From NCBI GenBank assembly GCA_003498085.1, contig DNCM01000149.1, positions 1-5,738 of the forward strand: 5,738 bases of DNA. Direction: 5' to 3'. The notes beneath the pieces are model-generated. The model did no database searches. It was not told where the DNA came from and saw only the letters and a program-made list of their open reading frames with translations. A program made the translations under genes and the position numbers. Source of the stretch: a bacterium. GTDB taxonomy: Bacteria; UBA9089; UBA9088. Numbering within the stretch: the first letter of the stretch is position 1; each line of letters starts with the position of its first letter. Shown piece after piece: positions 1-5,738 of the stretch.

Positions 1-39
1 TTATCTATGCTTATGATGATGGATAGGCTGAATAGTTAC
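1..39 (+). repeat. Left copy of a 39-bp inverted repeat bracketing the gene block
   Basis: Position i pairs with position 5733-i. The two copies match at 37 of 39 positions, with transitions at positions 23 and 35. Similarity stops sharply after position 39 on the inner side. Read outward from the genes, the inner edge is GTAACTATTCAGCC. The left copy begins at the first base of the window, so the true repeat may be longer. It could be the end of an insertion sequence, a terminal inverted repeat of a cassette, or another dispersed repeat. I do not recognise the family and see no transposase in the window. Confidence 0.85.
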
Positions 40-190
40 AGTTTTTTTCTGTCCTTTATTATTAAAGTCTCAGTTTCTTATTGCTGAATAATGGTTTCTA
101 CAGCCAGAAAACTCGCTATTATCTGAAAACGCAAAAGTTTAGTTAGTATATATTTTCTTTCTCCACTTTTCCCTTTCATTTGCTCTACTG

Positions 191-1204
191 CTATAAAACT
201 TTACCAGTCCTTCCTTCTCCATACACCTTTTTTCTTACCAACTCCATATCAGAATCCACCATTATTCGAACCAACTCCTTAAATGTTGTCTTTGGTTGCC
301 AATTAAGCTTTTTTCTTGCTTTACTTGCATCTCCAAGTAAATTATCAACTTCCGTAGGTCTAAAGTATATTGGATCGATCTCAACGTAATCTCGCCAATC
401 GAGTTCTTGATACGAAAACGCCTCCTCTAAAAATTCCCTCACTGAATGTGATTCTCCTGTTGCAATTACATAGTCATCCGGCTTATCAGCCTGTAACATA
501 AGCCACATCGCTTCTACAAATTCTGGTGCATAACCCCAATCCCTTCTTGCATCGAGATTTCCAAGATAAAGTTTATCAATAAGCCCAAACTTTATCTTAG
601 CAAGAGCCATCGTAATCTTTCTTGTGACAAAGGTCCCTCCCCTTCTTGGTGATTCGTGGTTAAATAATATTCCATTGCAAGCAAAGACACCATAGGCTTC
701 TCTATAATTTTTTGTAATATAGAACGCATATGTCTTTGCACAGGCATAAGGGCTTCTAGGGCAAAATGGAGTATTTTCATTTTGAGGTGGAAGACTATTT
801 CCAAACAGTTCAGATGATGATGCTTGATAAAATTTTGCATTTATTCCTGCCTCTCTAATTGCCTCAAGAAGTCTAATTGTCCCTAGTCCTGTTATTTCTG
901 CTGTATATTCTGGAATTTCAAAGCTCACCTTAACATGACTTTGGGCTCCAAGATTATATATTTCATCAGGTCTTACTGTTCTTATGATTTTGTTTAGAGA
1001 GCTTGCATCATTGAGATCCCCATAAATAAGATTAAGTCTAACATCAAATTCATGAGGATCTTGATAGATATGGTCTATCCTTCCTGTATTAAAAGAGCTT
1101 GATCTCCTTATAATCCCATAGATCTCATAACCTTTTGAAAGCAAAAGCTCAGCCAAATACGAACCATCTTGACCAGTTATACCAGTGATTAATGCCTTCT
1201 TCAT
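191..1204 (-). CDS. gmd: GDP-mannose 4,6-dehydratase
   Basis: Cytoplasmic extended short-chain dehydrogenase/reductase that converts GDP-D-mannose to GDP-4-keto-6-deoxy-D-mannose using bound NADP, the first committed step to GDP-L-fucose and related deoxysugars. The 337-residue product starts with the Rossmann loop GITGQDGSYLAE (residues 8-19), followed by RRSSSFNTGRIDH (33-45) and YGDLND (61-66), both typical of Gmd. Catalytic residues are visible as SSSELFG (129-135) and YACAK (Tyr153, Lys157). Other family blocks are LFNHESPRRGGTFVTRKI (180-197), DARRDWGYAPEFVEAMW (218-234) and FRPTEVDNLLGD (281-292). Length is normal for shorter Gmd proteins (E. coli is about 373). The ATG is favoured because the Rossmann strand begins at once, although no good Shine-Dalgarno precedes it. 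It lies 180 nt downstream of the methyltransferase-glycosyltransferase gene, with its own candidate promoter. It works with the GDP-fucose synthase encoded two genes upstream. Intact. Confidence 0.97.
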   Translation of the reverse strand: MKKALITGITGQDGSYLAELLLSKGYEIYGIIRRSSSFNTGRIDHIYQDPHEFDVRLNLIYGDLNDASSLNKIIRTVRPDEIYNLGAQSHVKVSFEIPEYTAEITGLGTIRLLEAIREAGINAKFYQASSSELFGNSLPPQNENTPFCPRSPYACAKTYAFYITKNYREAYGVFACNGILFNHESPRRGGTFVTRKITMALAKIKFGLIDKLYLGNLDARRDWGYAPEFVEAMWLMLQADKPDDYVIATGESHSVREFLEEAFSYQELDWRDYVEIDPIYFRPTEVDNLLGDASKARKKLNWQPKTTFKELVRIMVDSDMELVRKKVYGEGRTGKVL

Positions 1205-1256
1205 TTAGATAAAATTTTAACACTCTCGATATATTTTTCCACTGCAATCTTTTAAC

Positions 1257-1267
1257 ACAATTATTGT
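1257..1267. repeat. Short palindrome in the putative gmd leader
   Basis: ACAATTATTGT is an 11-bp palindrome with 5-bp arms around a single central base. It falls just downstream of the proposed gmd transcription start, where a repressor could bind. In DNA this AT-rich, palindromes of this size also occur by chance, so an operator role is only a suggestion. Confidence 0.2.
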
Positions 1268-1280
1268 ATTTTTGGCAAGT

Positions 1281-1310
1281 ATAATACCATAAAACTATTT
1301 TAAAAAGCAA
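1281..1310 (-). promoter_or_regulatory. Candidate sigma-70-type promoter for gmd
   Basis: On the minus strand, an extended -10 element TGG-TATTAT (TATTAT at 1286-1281, five of six consensus bases, with the TGn extension) lies 18 nt after a weak -35-like TTGCTT (1310-1305). Transcription would start near 1274, giving a leader of about 70 nt before the gmd ATG. It sits in the only sizeable gap between genes in the window, which supports separate expression of gmd. Read-through from the upstream genes remains possible, since no strong terminator lies between. Confidence 0.4.
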
Positions 1311-1342
1311 GAAAATTTTGAACCAGAACTTCCCTCTTTTAT

Positions 1343-1361
1343 AAAATTTATTATAAATTTT
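1343..1361. repeat. 19-bp perfect AT palindrome after the methyltransferase-GT gene
   Basis: The plus strand reads AAAATTTAT-T-ATAAATTTT, two perfect 9-bp arms around one base, about 25 nt past the stop codon of the minus-strand gene. On the plus strand it is followed by G and a run of seven T. On the minus strand it is preceded by A-rich sequence and has no T-tract after it. The stem holds no G or C, so a hairpin would be weak. It is best left as a palindrome with a possible minor role at the 3' end of the transcript. Confidence 0.35.
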
Positions 1362-1384
1362 GTTTTTTTCAATCTTCCAAGGTA

Positions 1385-2800
1385 CTAGTCAAGTTTTAGT
1401 TTTTTAAAGGCGATAAGGGACATCTTTAAAAGTAAAAGTCCATGCTTAAACCTTTTTATCTTTATATCACCATATGTTCTTGGCTTATACCTCACAGGAA
1501 TCTCGACAATCTTAAGATTTAATTTTGCTGCACCAAAGAGAAGATCAAAGTCTCCAAAAGGATCAAAGTTTCCAAAGAAGCTTCTACTATCTACAATCTT
1601 TTGATAATCTTTTTTAAACAAGACCTTTGTTCCACAAAGAGTATCAGTAAGTCTTTGTTCAAGAAGCCAACTAAACAATATTCCAAATGCTTTATTGGCT
1701 AATTTATTTAAAAATCTCATCGAATCTTTCTCTAATGGATAAACAAGCCTTGTTCCATTGATAAACTCACCTCTTCCTTCACTCATGGAAATATAGAACT
1801 TTGGTAGATCTTCTGGACAAACAGTAAGATCGCCATCCAAAATAAATAAAATATCACAAGATGTCGCATCGAACCCCTTTCTTACTGCATCTGCCTTACC
1901 AATGCCATCTCCCTGATGTATAAGCTTAATATTTTTATCAGGATATGCTTCCATCATCTCTTTAATCTTCTCGCAAGTTCCATCAGTAGAATTTCCATCA
2001 ACAAAGATAAGCTCTGTGAGGGTTCCCATCATTGGCGTTCTTTTGACAATACCTTCGATATTGCCTACTTCATTCTTTGTTGGGATAATTATAGAACAGC
2101 TATATTCTTTTGTATCTGGCTTGGTTGTCATTTCTTTTGCAATGATGTATTCTATTAGGCAGAGATTTTTTAAAAAAGGAAGTTTTGCTAGGAATCTGTT
2201 GAAAATAAAGGAAATAATAGGAATATACTTTGGAAATAAAAGCCTATATCCCTTACTTATTACTTCATATCCATTTAGATTTAAAAGATTTTCTATATCT
2301 TCCAATGTTAACCAGTTTTGATAGCCTTTTTGTGGCATTTTTAAGCCAAGTTTACTTCCAAGGTTTAATAGAGGTTCCCAGAGATAATTCCAATATGTAA
2401 TGATTATTCTTGTCTCTTTTTTTGTTACCTTTTGCAATTCTCTACATGCTTGCCATACATCATCTAAATAGCCAACGAGATCCGAAAGGATCACATAGTC
2501 AAACTTTTCAGTGATATGTAAATTTTCTGCATCATCAATAAGAAACTCATACTCTGGATACTTTTCTTTTGCTATTCTTATCATCTCAGGAGAAAAATCT
2601 ATTCCTACACCTCTTTTTGGTCTTAAATATTTAATAAAATCTCCTGTACCACATCCAATTTCTAATATCGAAGAATTTGGAGGGATGATGAACTTAAGAA
2701 GCTTTTCTAACTCTTGATAGTAATATCTGTTTTTCTTTCTCCATATATCCCTTTTAGGAGCAATAAAGTCAAAATAGGCTATTTTTTCTACTTTTTCCAT
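1385..2800 (-). CDS. Fusion: class I SAM methyltransferase + GT2 glycosyltransferase (polyprenyl-phosphate sugar synthase-like)
   Basis: The 471-residue protein has two domains. Residues about 20-220 are a class I methyltransferase: SAM motif I is LEIGCGTGDF (46-55), the acidic strand end is GIDFSPEMI (66-74), then DDAENL (89-94) and FDYVILSDLVGYLDD (100-114). Residues about 234-460 are a GT-A fold family 2 glycosyltransferase: CSIIIPTKNE (235-244), FVDGNSTDGT (266-275), metal-binding LDGDL (321-325, Asp322 and Asp324), DTLCGTK (386-392) and GDFDLLF (416-422). The DTxCG block resembles dolichyl-phosphate glucose/mannose synthases, so the likely reaction is transfer of a sugar from a nucleotide donor to polyprenyl phosphate at the inner membrane face. 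No clear C-terminal membrane helices are present. The methyl acceptor and sugar are unknown; a glycan or lipid-linked precursor is a reasonable guess. The ATG lies inside the end of the GDP-fucose synthase gene (13-nt overlap), implying translational coupling; there is no clear Shine-Dalgarno. Domain calls are firm, substrates are not. Confidence 0.9.
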   Translation of the reverse strand: MEKVEKIAYFDFIAPKRDIWRKKNRYYYQELEKLLKFIIPPNSSILEIGCGTGDFIKYLRPKRGVGIDFSPEMIRIAKEKYPEYEFLIDDAENLHITEKFDYVILSDLVGYLDDVWQACRELQKVTKKETRIIITYWNYLWEPLLNLGSKLGLKMPQKGYQNWLTLEDIENLLNLNGYEVISKGYRLLFPKYIPIISFIFNRFLAKLPFLKNLCLIEYIIAKEMTTKPDTKEYSCSIIIPTKNEVGNIEGIVKRTPMMGTLTELIFVDGNSTDGTCEKIKEMMEAYPDKNIKLIHQGDGIGKADAVRKGFDATSCDILFILDGDLTVCPEDLPKFYISMSEGRGEFINGTRLVYPLEKDSMRFLNKLANKAFGILFSWLLEQRLTDTLCGTKVLFKKDYQKIVDSRSFFGNFDPFGDFDLLFGAAKLNLKIVEIPVRYKPRTYGDIKIKRFKHGLLLLKMSLIAFKKLKLD

Positions 2801-3726
2801 TCTTTATACCATTCTATTGTTCTCCTAACTCCTTCTTCAAAATCCATCTTTGCTTTAAATCCAAACTCTATCTCTGCCTTCATTGTGTCAAGTTTTCTTC
2901 TTGGCTGACCATCTGGTTTTGTTTCATCCCAAATGATTCTTCCATTAAATCCTGTGAGTTTTGCAATCAACTCAACCAAATCTTTTATGGATATCTCCAT
3001 CCCTGAGCCAAGATTTATAGGATCGGGCTTATTATAATGTTCAGTGGCCAAAAGAATTCCCTCTACACAATCTTCAACATAAAAGAATTCTCTTGTAGGT
3101 TTTCCAGTTCCCCAAACAACTATCTCTTCTCTTCCTCCATCAACAGCATCAACACATTTTTTAATGATGGCTGGAATGACATGTGATGATTCCAGAAAAA
3201 AGTTATCCCTTGGTCCATAAAGGTTAACTGGAAGAAGATAGATTGAATTAAACCCATATTGGGCTCTATAAGCTTGTGAAAGAACAAGGAGCATCTTTTT
3301 TGCCAATCCATAAGGTGCGTTTGTCTCTTCAGGATAACCGTTCCATAAATCTTCCTCTTTGAAAGGTATAGGTGTAAATTTGGGGTAGGCACATATTGTT
3401 CCGATAATAACAAATTTTTTTATGCCATTTCTTCTTGCATGTTCAATAAGCAGAGCACCCATAACTAGGTTTTCGTAACAATATCTTCCAGGATTATTGA
3501 GGTTTGCACCGATTCCTCCAACAACTGCGGCTAAATGGATGACTATATCAGCTGGAAAGTCTTTGTAAAGCTTCTCTACATTTACTTCTTTTGTAAGATC
3601 ATATTCCATTCTTCTAGGAACAAATATTTTGTAAGCACCCCTTTCTTTCAATTTTTCAACTACATAAGAACCTAAAAATCCTGCCCCACCTGTAACTATA
3701 ACCCTTTTACCCTTCCAGAATTTCAT
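2788..3726 (-). CDS. fcl: GDP-L-fucose synthase (GDP-4-keto-6-deoxymannose 3,5-epimerase/4-reductase)
   Basis: Cytoplasmic NADPH-dependent enzyme that epimerises GDP-4-keto-6-deoxy-D-mannose at C3 and C5 and reduces C4 to give GDP-L-fucose, acting directly after Gmd. The 312-residue product is of normal family length. It has the nucleotide-binding GGAGFLGS (13-20), HLAAVVGGIGANLNNP (64-79), GTICAYPK (109-116; Cys112 matches the epimerisation cysteine Cys109 of E. coli Fcl), the catalytic pair in PYGLAKK (Tyr139, Lys143), and NLYGPRDNF (168-176) followed by SSHVIPAI (180-187), whose His182 matches the second epimerisation residue. TREFFYVEDC (211-220) and DETKPDGQPRRKLD (267-280) complete the signature. 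The start overlaps the upstream stop as ATGA, so translation is probably coupled; the 3' end overlaps the next gene by 13 nt. An unusual detail is GTICAYPK where E. coli Fcl has GSSCIYPK. The gene is also called wcaG in colanic acid clusters. Confidence 0.96.
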   Translation of the reverse strand: MKFWKGKRVIVTGGAGFLGSYVVEKLKERGAYKIFVPRRMEYDLTKEVNVEKLYKDFPADIVIHLAAVVGGIGANLNNPGRYCYENLVMGALLIEHARRNGIKKFVIIGTICAYPKFTPIPFKEEDLWNGYPEETNAPYGLAKKMLLVLSQAYRAQYGFNSIYLLPVNLYGPRDNFFLESSHVIPAIIKKCVDAVDGGREEIVVWGTGKPTREFFYVEDCVEGILLATEHYNKPDPINLGSGMEISIKDLVELIAKLTGFNGRIIWDETKPDGQPRRKLDTMKAEIEFGFKAKMDFEEGVRRTIEWYKEWKK

Positions 3727-5465
3727 TTTATAACTTTTGCTAGAAATAGGCTATTTTCTCCAAAGTAAAAGACCTTTTCTATCCGGAAGTATTCACGATC
3801 CTGATAAATCTCCTTACAAAGATAAATATTAACTATTTCATATAGGTCTGGAACACCATAAGTAAGTGGTAAAAGGACATAGTCTATATTATTCTTCCTC
3901 AGCCATTTATAGAAAGAAATAAGGTCTTTCCATTCTTTCAATAGAGGGAATTTTATCCAGTTGTCCTCGAGTATGTTATACTTAGCAATATAAAATAAAG
4001 TTGGATCACAGAACGATGGTCCATATATTTTTGTTCTTTCAGGAAGATTCTTTTTGATATAAGACATTGCCTCCCTATGCGGCATAAACCCATAGCCTGC
4101 TGTCCACTCCTTTTTTTGGAAATTAAAAAGATTAAGGAGAAGGGACGACGGGGAAATGGCTCCTTGATAAAGCATAATGAGAAGAAGAAAAATTAGCAAT
4201 AACGGCTTTTTTATTTTAGCAACAAACAGGCAAAGAAGGATGTTTAATATAAGATAATAATGCTGTGCATGACGGATAATACCAAACGCTCCTGTAGAGT
4301 TTATAAAGATATAATAGTAAAAGAAATATAGATACAGAATCCAAGCATTTCTCGATGTAATGAAATAGATGAAGGAAAAAAGAACAAAAATGGAGATGAT
4401 TGGTCCTATGCTAATATATATCTGTTTCAGTGGTAATAAAAGAGACGAAGGATTGTTTAGCCACATAAATACTAACGGAATATTGCGAAAAGAATATGAG
4501 ACAATGATAAACGGCAATCCAAATATCAAAGGGATAAGAACATATTTAGGAAAGGGAATTTTTCCTCTTTCTTTTATAGCAATAAAAAATAGTATACACA
4601 ACAATATAGATGTAATCGTCCTTTCATAAGTAAATCCTATAGCTATAATACTCATACAATAAAACCAAGGCCTTTCTTCTTTATTATTAAGAAATGAAAT
4701 AAAGTAATAAAGAGAACCTGAGACAAAGAAAAGTTCGCCTCCTGTTAGACCACAGAAGTTTGTAAAATGAAAGAATGTTGGAAAGAAGAGTGTTAAAGAA
4801 AATCCTGTTATAAAATAAAACTTATCTTTTTTTCCTAAGAGAAGTTCCACTATTTTTCCAACATATATACCAGCCCCCGAAAGAAAAAGATATTGAATAA
4901 AATTGCCTACCCATTCATGTATCCCAAAGAAGAAATATCCTAAAATATATAGGACTTTATGAAGCGGAGGATGGCGAAAGATATGATAAATTTTACCAAT
5001 ACTTTCTAAAGAAATAAAGAATATAACTAAGATATCTAACAGTATTACAAAAGTAAAGAAAATATACCAAATCCTCCTTCCTTTTCCAGAGAGGTAAAAG
5101 ATAAGAATGGTGAAGGCAACGATAGAAAGGATTACTAAGAAAATTCGTGGAATATATGGAGAAATCTTATAAAAAAGTACAGCAGGAACACCACAGTACC
5201 CCTGAAAGTCTTCTAAAGTAGGGATAGGGAGAGACCAGAACCAAAGATGGGAAACTAGACCGAGTGAGAATGGAATAAGTAGATATTTAAGGTATGGAAT
5301 AGACAATTTAAGATTATCTTTATCAGGGGTAATTCTCGTTAATATTCCAAAAAGAAAGATATAAAAGAAAAGAAGGCATAATCTCGCCCATTTTTCTTCT
5401 TGGATATAAAATGAAGGATAAATGATATAGCCCAAAAAGAAGAAGAAAAGAAGAAGTCTTTTCAT
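3723..5465 (-). CDS. Multi-pass membrane protein, probable GT-C / PMT-like glycosyltransferase
   Basis: The 580-residue protein has about 12-14 hydrophobic segments spread from residue 1 to about 432, then a soluble C-terminal part (about 450-580) expected outside the cytoplasm. Several features suit the GT-C superfamily using lipid-phosphate sugar donors (protein O-mannosyltransferase/ArnT type). An acidic pair, LEDF (Glu85-Asp86), lies in the first large loop, where the catalytic Asp/Glu is expected. RHPPLHKVLY (164-173) resembles the HPP motif of the PMT family. GFTYER (277-282) lies at a later helix edge. The tail, with AMSYIKKNLPE, DPTLFYIAKYNIL and NNIDYVLLPL, resembles the C-terminal domain common in such proteins. 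Donor and acceptor cannot be read from the sequence. It is the first gene of a coupled operon, ending in an ATGA overlap with GDP-fucose synthase. The ATG begins the first membrane helix; a weak GAGAAAGAG lies about 13 nt upstream. The alternative is a polysaccharide polymerase or another membrane protein; fold-level assignment is moderate. Confidence 0.75.
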   Translation of the reverse strand: MKRLLLFFFFLGYIIYPSFYIQEEKWARLCLLFFYIFLFGILTRITPDKDNLKLSIPYLKYLLIPFSLGLVSHLWFWSLPIPTLEDFQGYCGVPAVLFYKISPYIPRIFLVILSIVAFTILIFYLSGKGRRIWYIFFTFVILLDILVIFFISLESIGKIYHIFRHPPLHKVLYILGYFFFGIHEWVGNFIQYLFLSGAGIYVGKIVELLLGKKDKFYFITGFSLTLFFPTFFHFTNFCGLTGGELFFVSGSLYYFISFLNNKEERPWFYCMSIIAIGFTYERTITSILLCILFFIAIKERGKIPFPKYVLIPLIFGLPFIIVSYSFRNIPLVFMWLNNPSSLLLPLKQIYISIGPIISIFVLFSFIYFITSRNAWILYLYFFYYYIFINSTGAFGIIRHAQHYYLILNILLCLFVAKIKKPLLLIFLLLIMLYQGAISPSSLLLNLFNFQKKEWTAGYGFMPHREAMSYIKKNLPERTKIYGPSFCDPTLFYIAKYNILEDNWIKFPLLKEWKDLISFYKWLRKNNIDYVLLPLTYGVPDLYEIVNIYLCKEIYQDREYFRIEKVFYFGENSLFLAKVIK

Positions 5466-5487
5466 TATAAATTATCTACTCTTTCTC

Positions 5488-5496
5488 AATATACCA
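5488..5496 (-). promoter_or_regulatory. Candidate extended -10 element for the three-gene operon
   Basis: On the minus strand TGG-TATATT (TATATT at 5493-5488) forms an extended -10 element with no recognisable -35 at the proper distance. Transcription would begin about 15-16 nt upstream of the membrane-protein ATG. The surrounding ATGGTAT is shared with the candidate gmd promoter. Other weak -10-like strings exist in this AT-rich gap, so the choice is tentative. Confidence 0.22.
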
Positions 5497-5657
5497 TCCT
5501 TTCAAGAATATTATCTCACTATTAAAAATCATCTACTTTATGATAATATTATTGAGTAACAACATACCCTCTATTTTCTTTGCTTATAACAATGTCCAAT
5601 AGTATATTATAAAATATTCTAAAAAACAAGTTTTAAATCATTATTCACCGGGAAAGG

Positions 5658-5670
5658 CAGGTATAACCTG
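5658..5670. repeat. Small palindrome CAGGT-ATA-ACCTG in a GC-richer block
   Basis: Two 5-bp arms flank a 3-nt centre. It is followed at once by GACC-CCTT-GGTC (5670-5681), a second possible 4-bp stem. The block stands out from its AT-rich surroundings. It could be a protein-binding site, a short hairpin or part of a mobile-element end; size alone does not exclude chance. Confidence 0.3.
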
Positions 5671-5693
5671 ACCCCTTGGTCTATAAAATTTGA

Positions 5694-5732
5694 GTAATTA
5701 TTCAGCCTACCCATCATCATAAGCATAGATAA
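5694..5732 (-). repeat. Right copy of the 39-bp inverted repeat
   Basis: This is the reverse complement of bases 1-39 with two transitions. Its inner edge, read outward, is GTAATTATTCAGCC. Six further bases (5733-5738) follow and cannot be compared, because the left copy starts at the window edge. With the left copy it brackets all four genes in opposite orientation. It may be an insertion-sequence end, a cassette terminus or a dispersed repeat; no transposase is visible to decide. Confidence 0.85.
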
Positions 5733-5738
5733 GACTCT

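Larger units (their letters stand above)
5466..5693. other. AT-rich intergenic region upstream of the operon
   Basis: This 228-nt stretch separates the right repeat from the membrane-protein start. Most of it is very AT-rich. It holds the candidate extended -10 element and a compact GC-richer block with small inverted repeats (5648-5681). A minus-strand reading frame open from the window edge stops at 5619. I see no RNA gene or convincing terminator. Confidence 0.5.

Noticed and set aside
1..190. Possible rho-independent terminator after gmd
   Set aside because: I looked for a GC-containing stem followed by T residues on the minus strand and found only short imperfect repeats such as GTTTTCAG/GTTTTCTG, which are direct rather than inverted.
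180..389. Plus-strand open frame of 69 codons overlapping the gmd 3' end
   Set aside because: Most of it is antisense to gmd and it lacks a ribosome-binding site or a recognisable product.
592..840. Minus-strand open frame of 82 codons
   Set aside because: It lies wholly within gmd in another frame. The gmd frame carries the family motifs, so this is a shadow.
1916..2321. Plus-strand open frames of 80 and 101 codons
   Set aside because: Both are antisense to the methyltransferase-GT gene, show no recognisable domain, and arise from AT-rich coding sequence on the other strand.
2511..2908. Plus-strand open frames around the overlap of two genes
   Set aside because: They are antisense to the methyltransferase domain and to the end of the GDP-fucose synthase gene, with no motif or start signal.
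3120..3413. Minus-strand open frame of 97 codons
   Set aside because: It is an alternate frame inside the GDP-fucose synthase gene, whose catalytic motifs are in the other frame.
4369..4629. Plus-strand open frame of 86 codons
   Set aside because: It is antisense to the membrane-protein gene, and the sequence has no domain likeness.
5600..5640. TATAAT with an upstream TTGTTT on the minus strand
   Set aside because: The spacing between the two hexamers is only about 12 nt, too short for a sigma-70-type promoter, and the site is about 150 nt from the gene.
1..5738. CRISPR array, tRNA or rRNA
   Set aside because: The only long repeat is one inverted pair at the two edges; there are no regularly spaced direct repeats and no cloverleaf or rRNA-like sequence in the gaps.

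Overview
The window is AT-rich bacterial-type DNA (GC roughly one third by eye) carrying four long, intact genes, all on the minus strand. Together they look like part of a surface-polysaccharide or glycoconjugate gene cluster. Codon use favours AGA/AGG for Arg and ATA for Ile, and Shine-Dalgarno sequences are poor throughout. I cannot place the organism from sequence alone: the sugar-nucleotide genes occur widely in bacteria and also in some archaea.

In transcription order (right to left): (1) 5465-3723 encodes a 580-residue multi-pass membrane protein with GT-C / PMT-like features; (2) 3726-2788 encodes GDP-L-fucose synthase, starting in an ATGA overlap with gene 1; (3) 2800-1385 encodes a fusion of a class I SAM methyltransferase with a GT2 glycosyltransferase of the polyprenyl-phosphate-sugar synthase type, overlapping gene 2 by 13 nt; (4) after a 180-nt gap with a plausible promoter, 1204-191 encodes GDP-mannose 4,6-dehydratase (gmd). 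Genes 1-3 form a tight, translationally coupled operon; gmd may be transcribed separately or by read-through.

The genes suggest one pathway. Gmd and GDP-fucose synthase convert GDP-D-mannose to GDP-L-fucose. The GT2 half of gene 3 probably loads a sugar onto a polyprenyl phosphate, and its methyltransferase half may methylate a glycan or its precursor. The GT-C-like protein could then use a lipid-phosphate sugar donor on the outer face of the membrane. The donor and acceptor of the last two steps are inference.

The most unusual feature is at the edges. Bases 1-39 and 5694-5732 are an inverted repeat matching at 37 of 39 positions, so the whole four-gene block is bracketed by oppositely oriented copies of one sequence. 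This could mark a mobile or recombining cassette, two flanking insertion-sequence ends, or a contig that breaks in a multicopy repeat. No transposase, RNA gene, CRISPR array or convincing rho-independent terminator was seen. No wholly new system can be demonstrated from this window.
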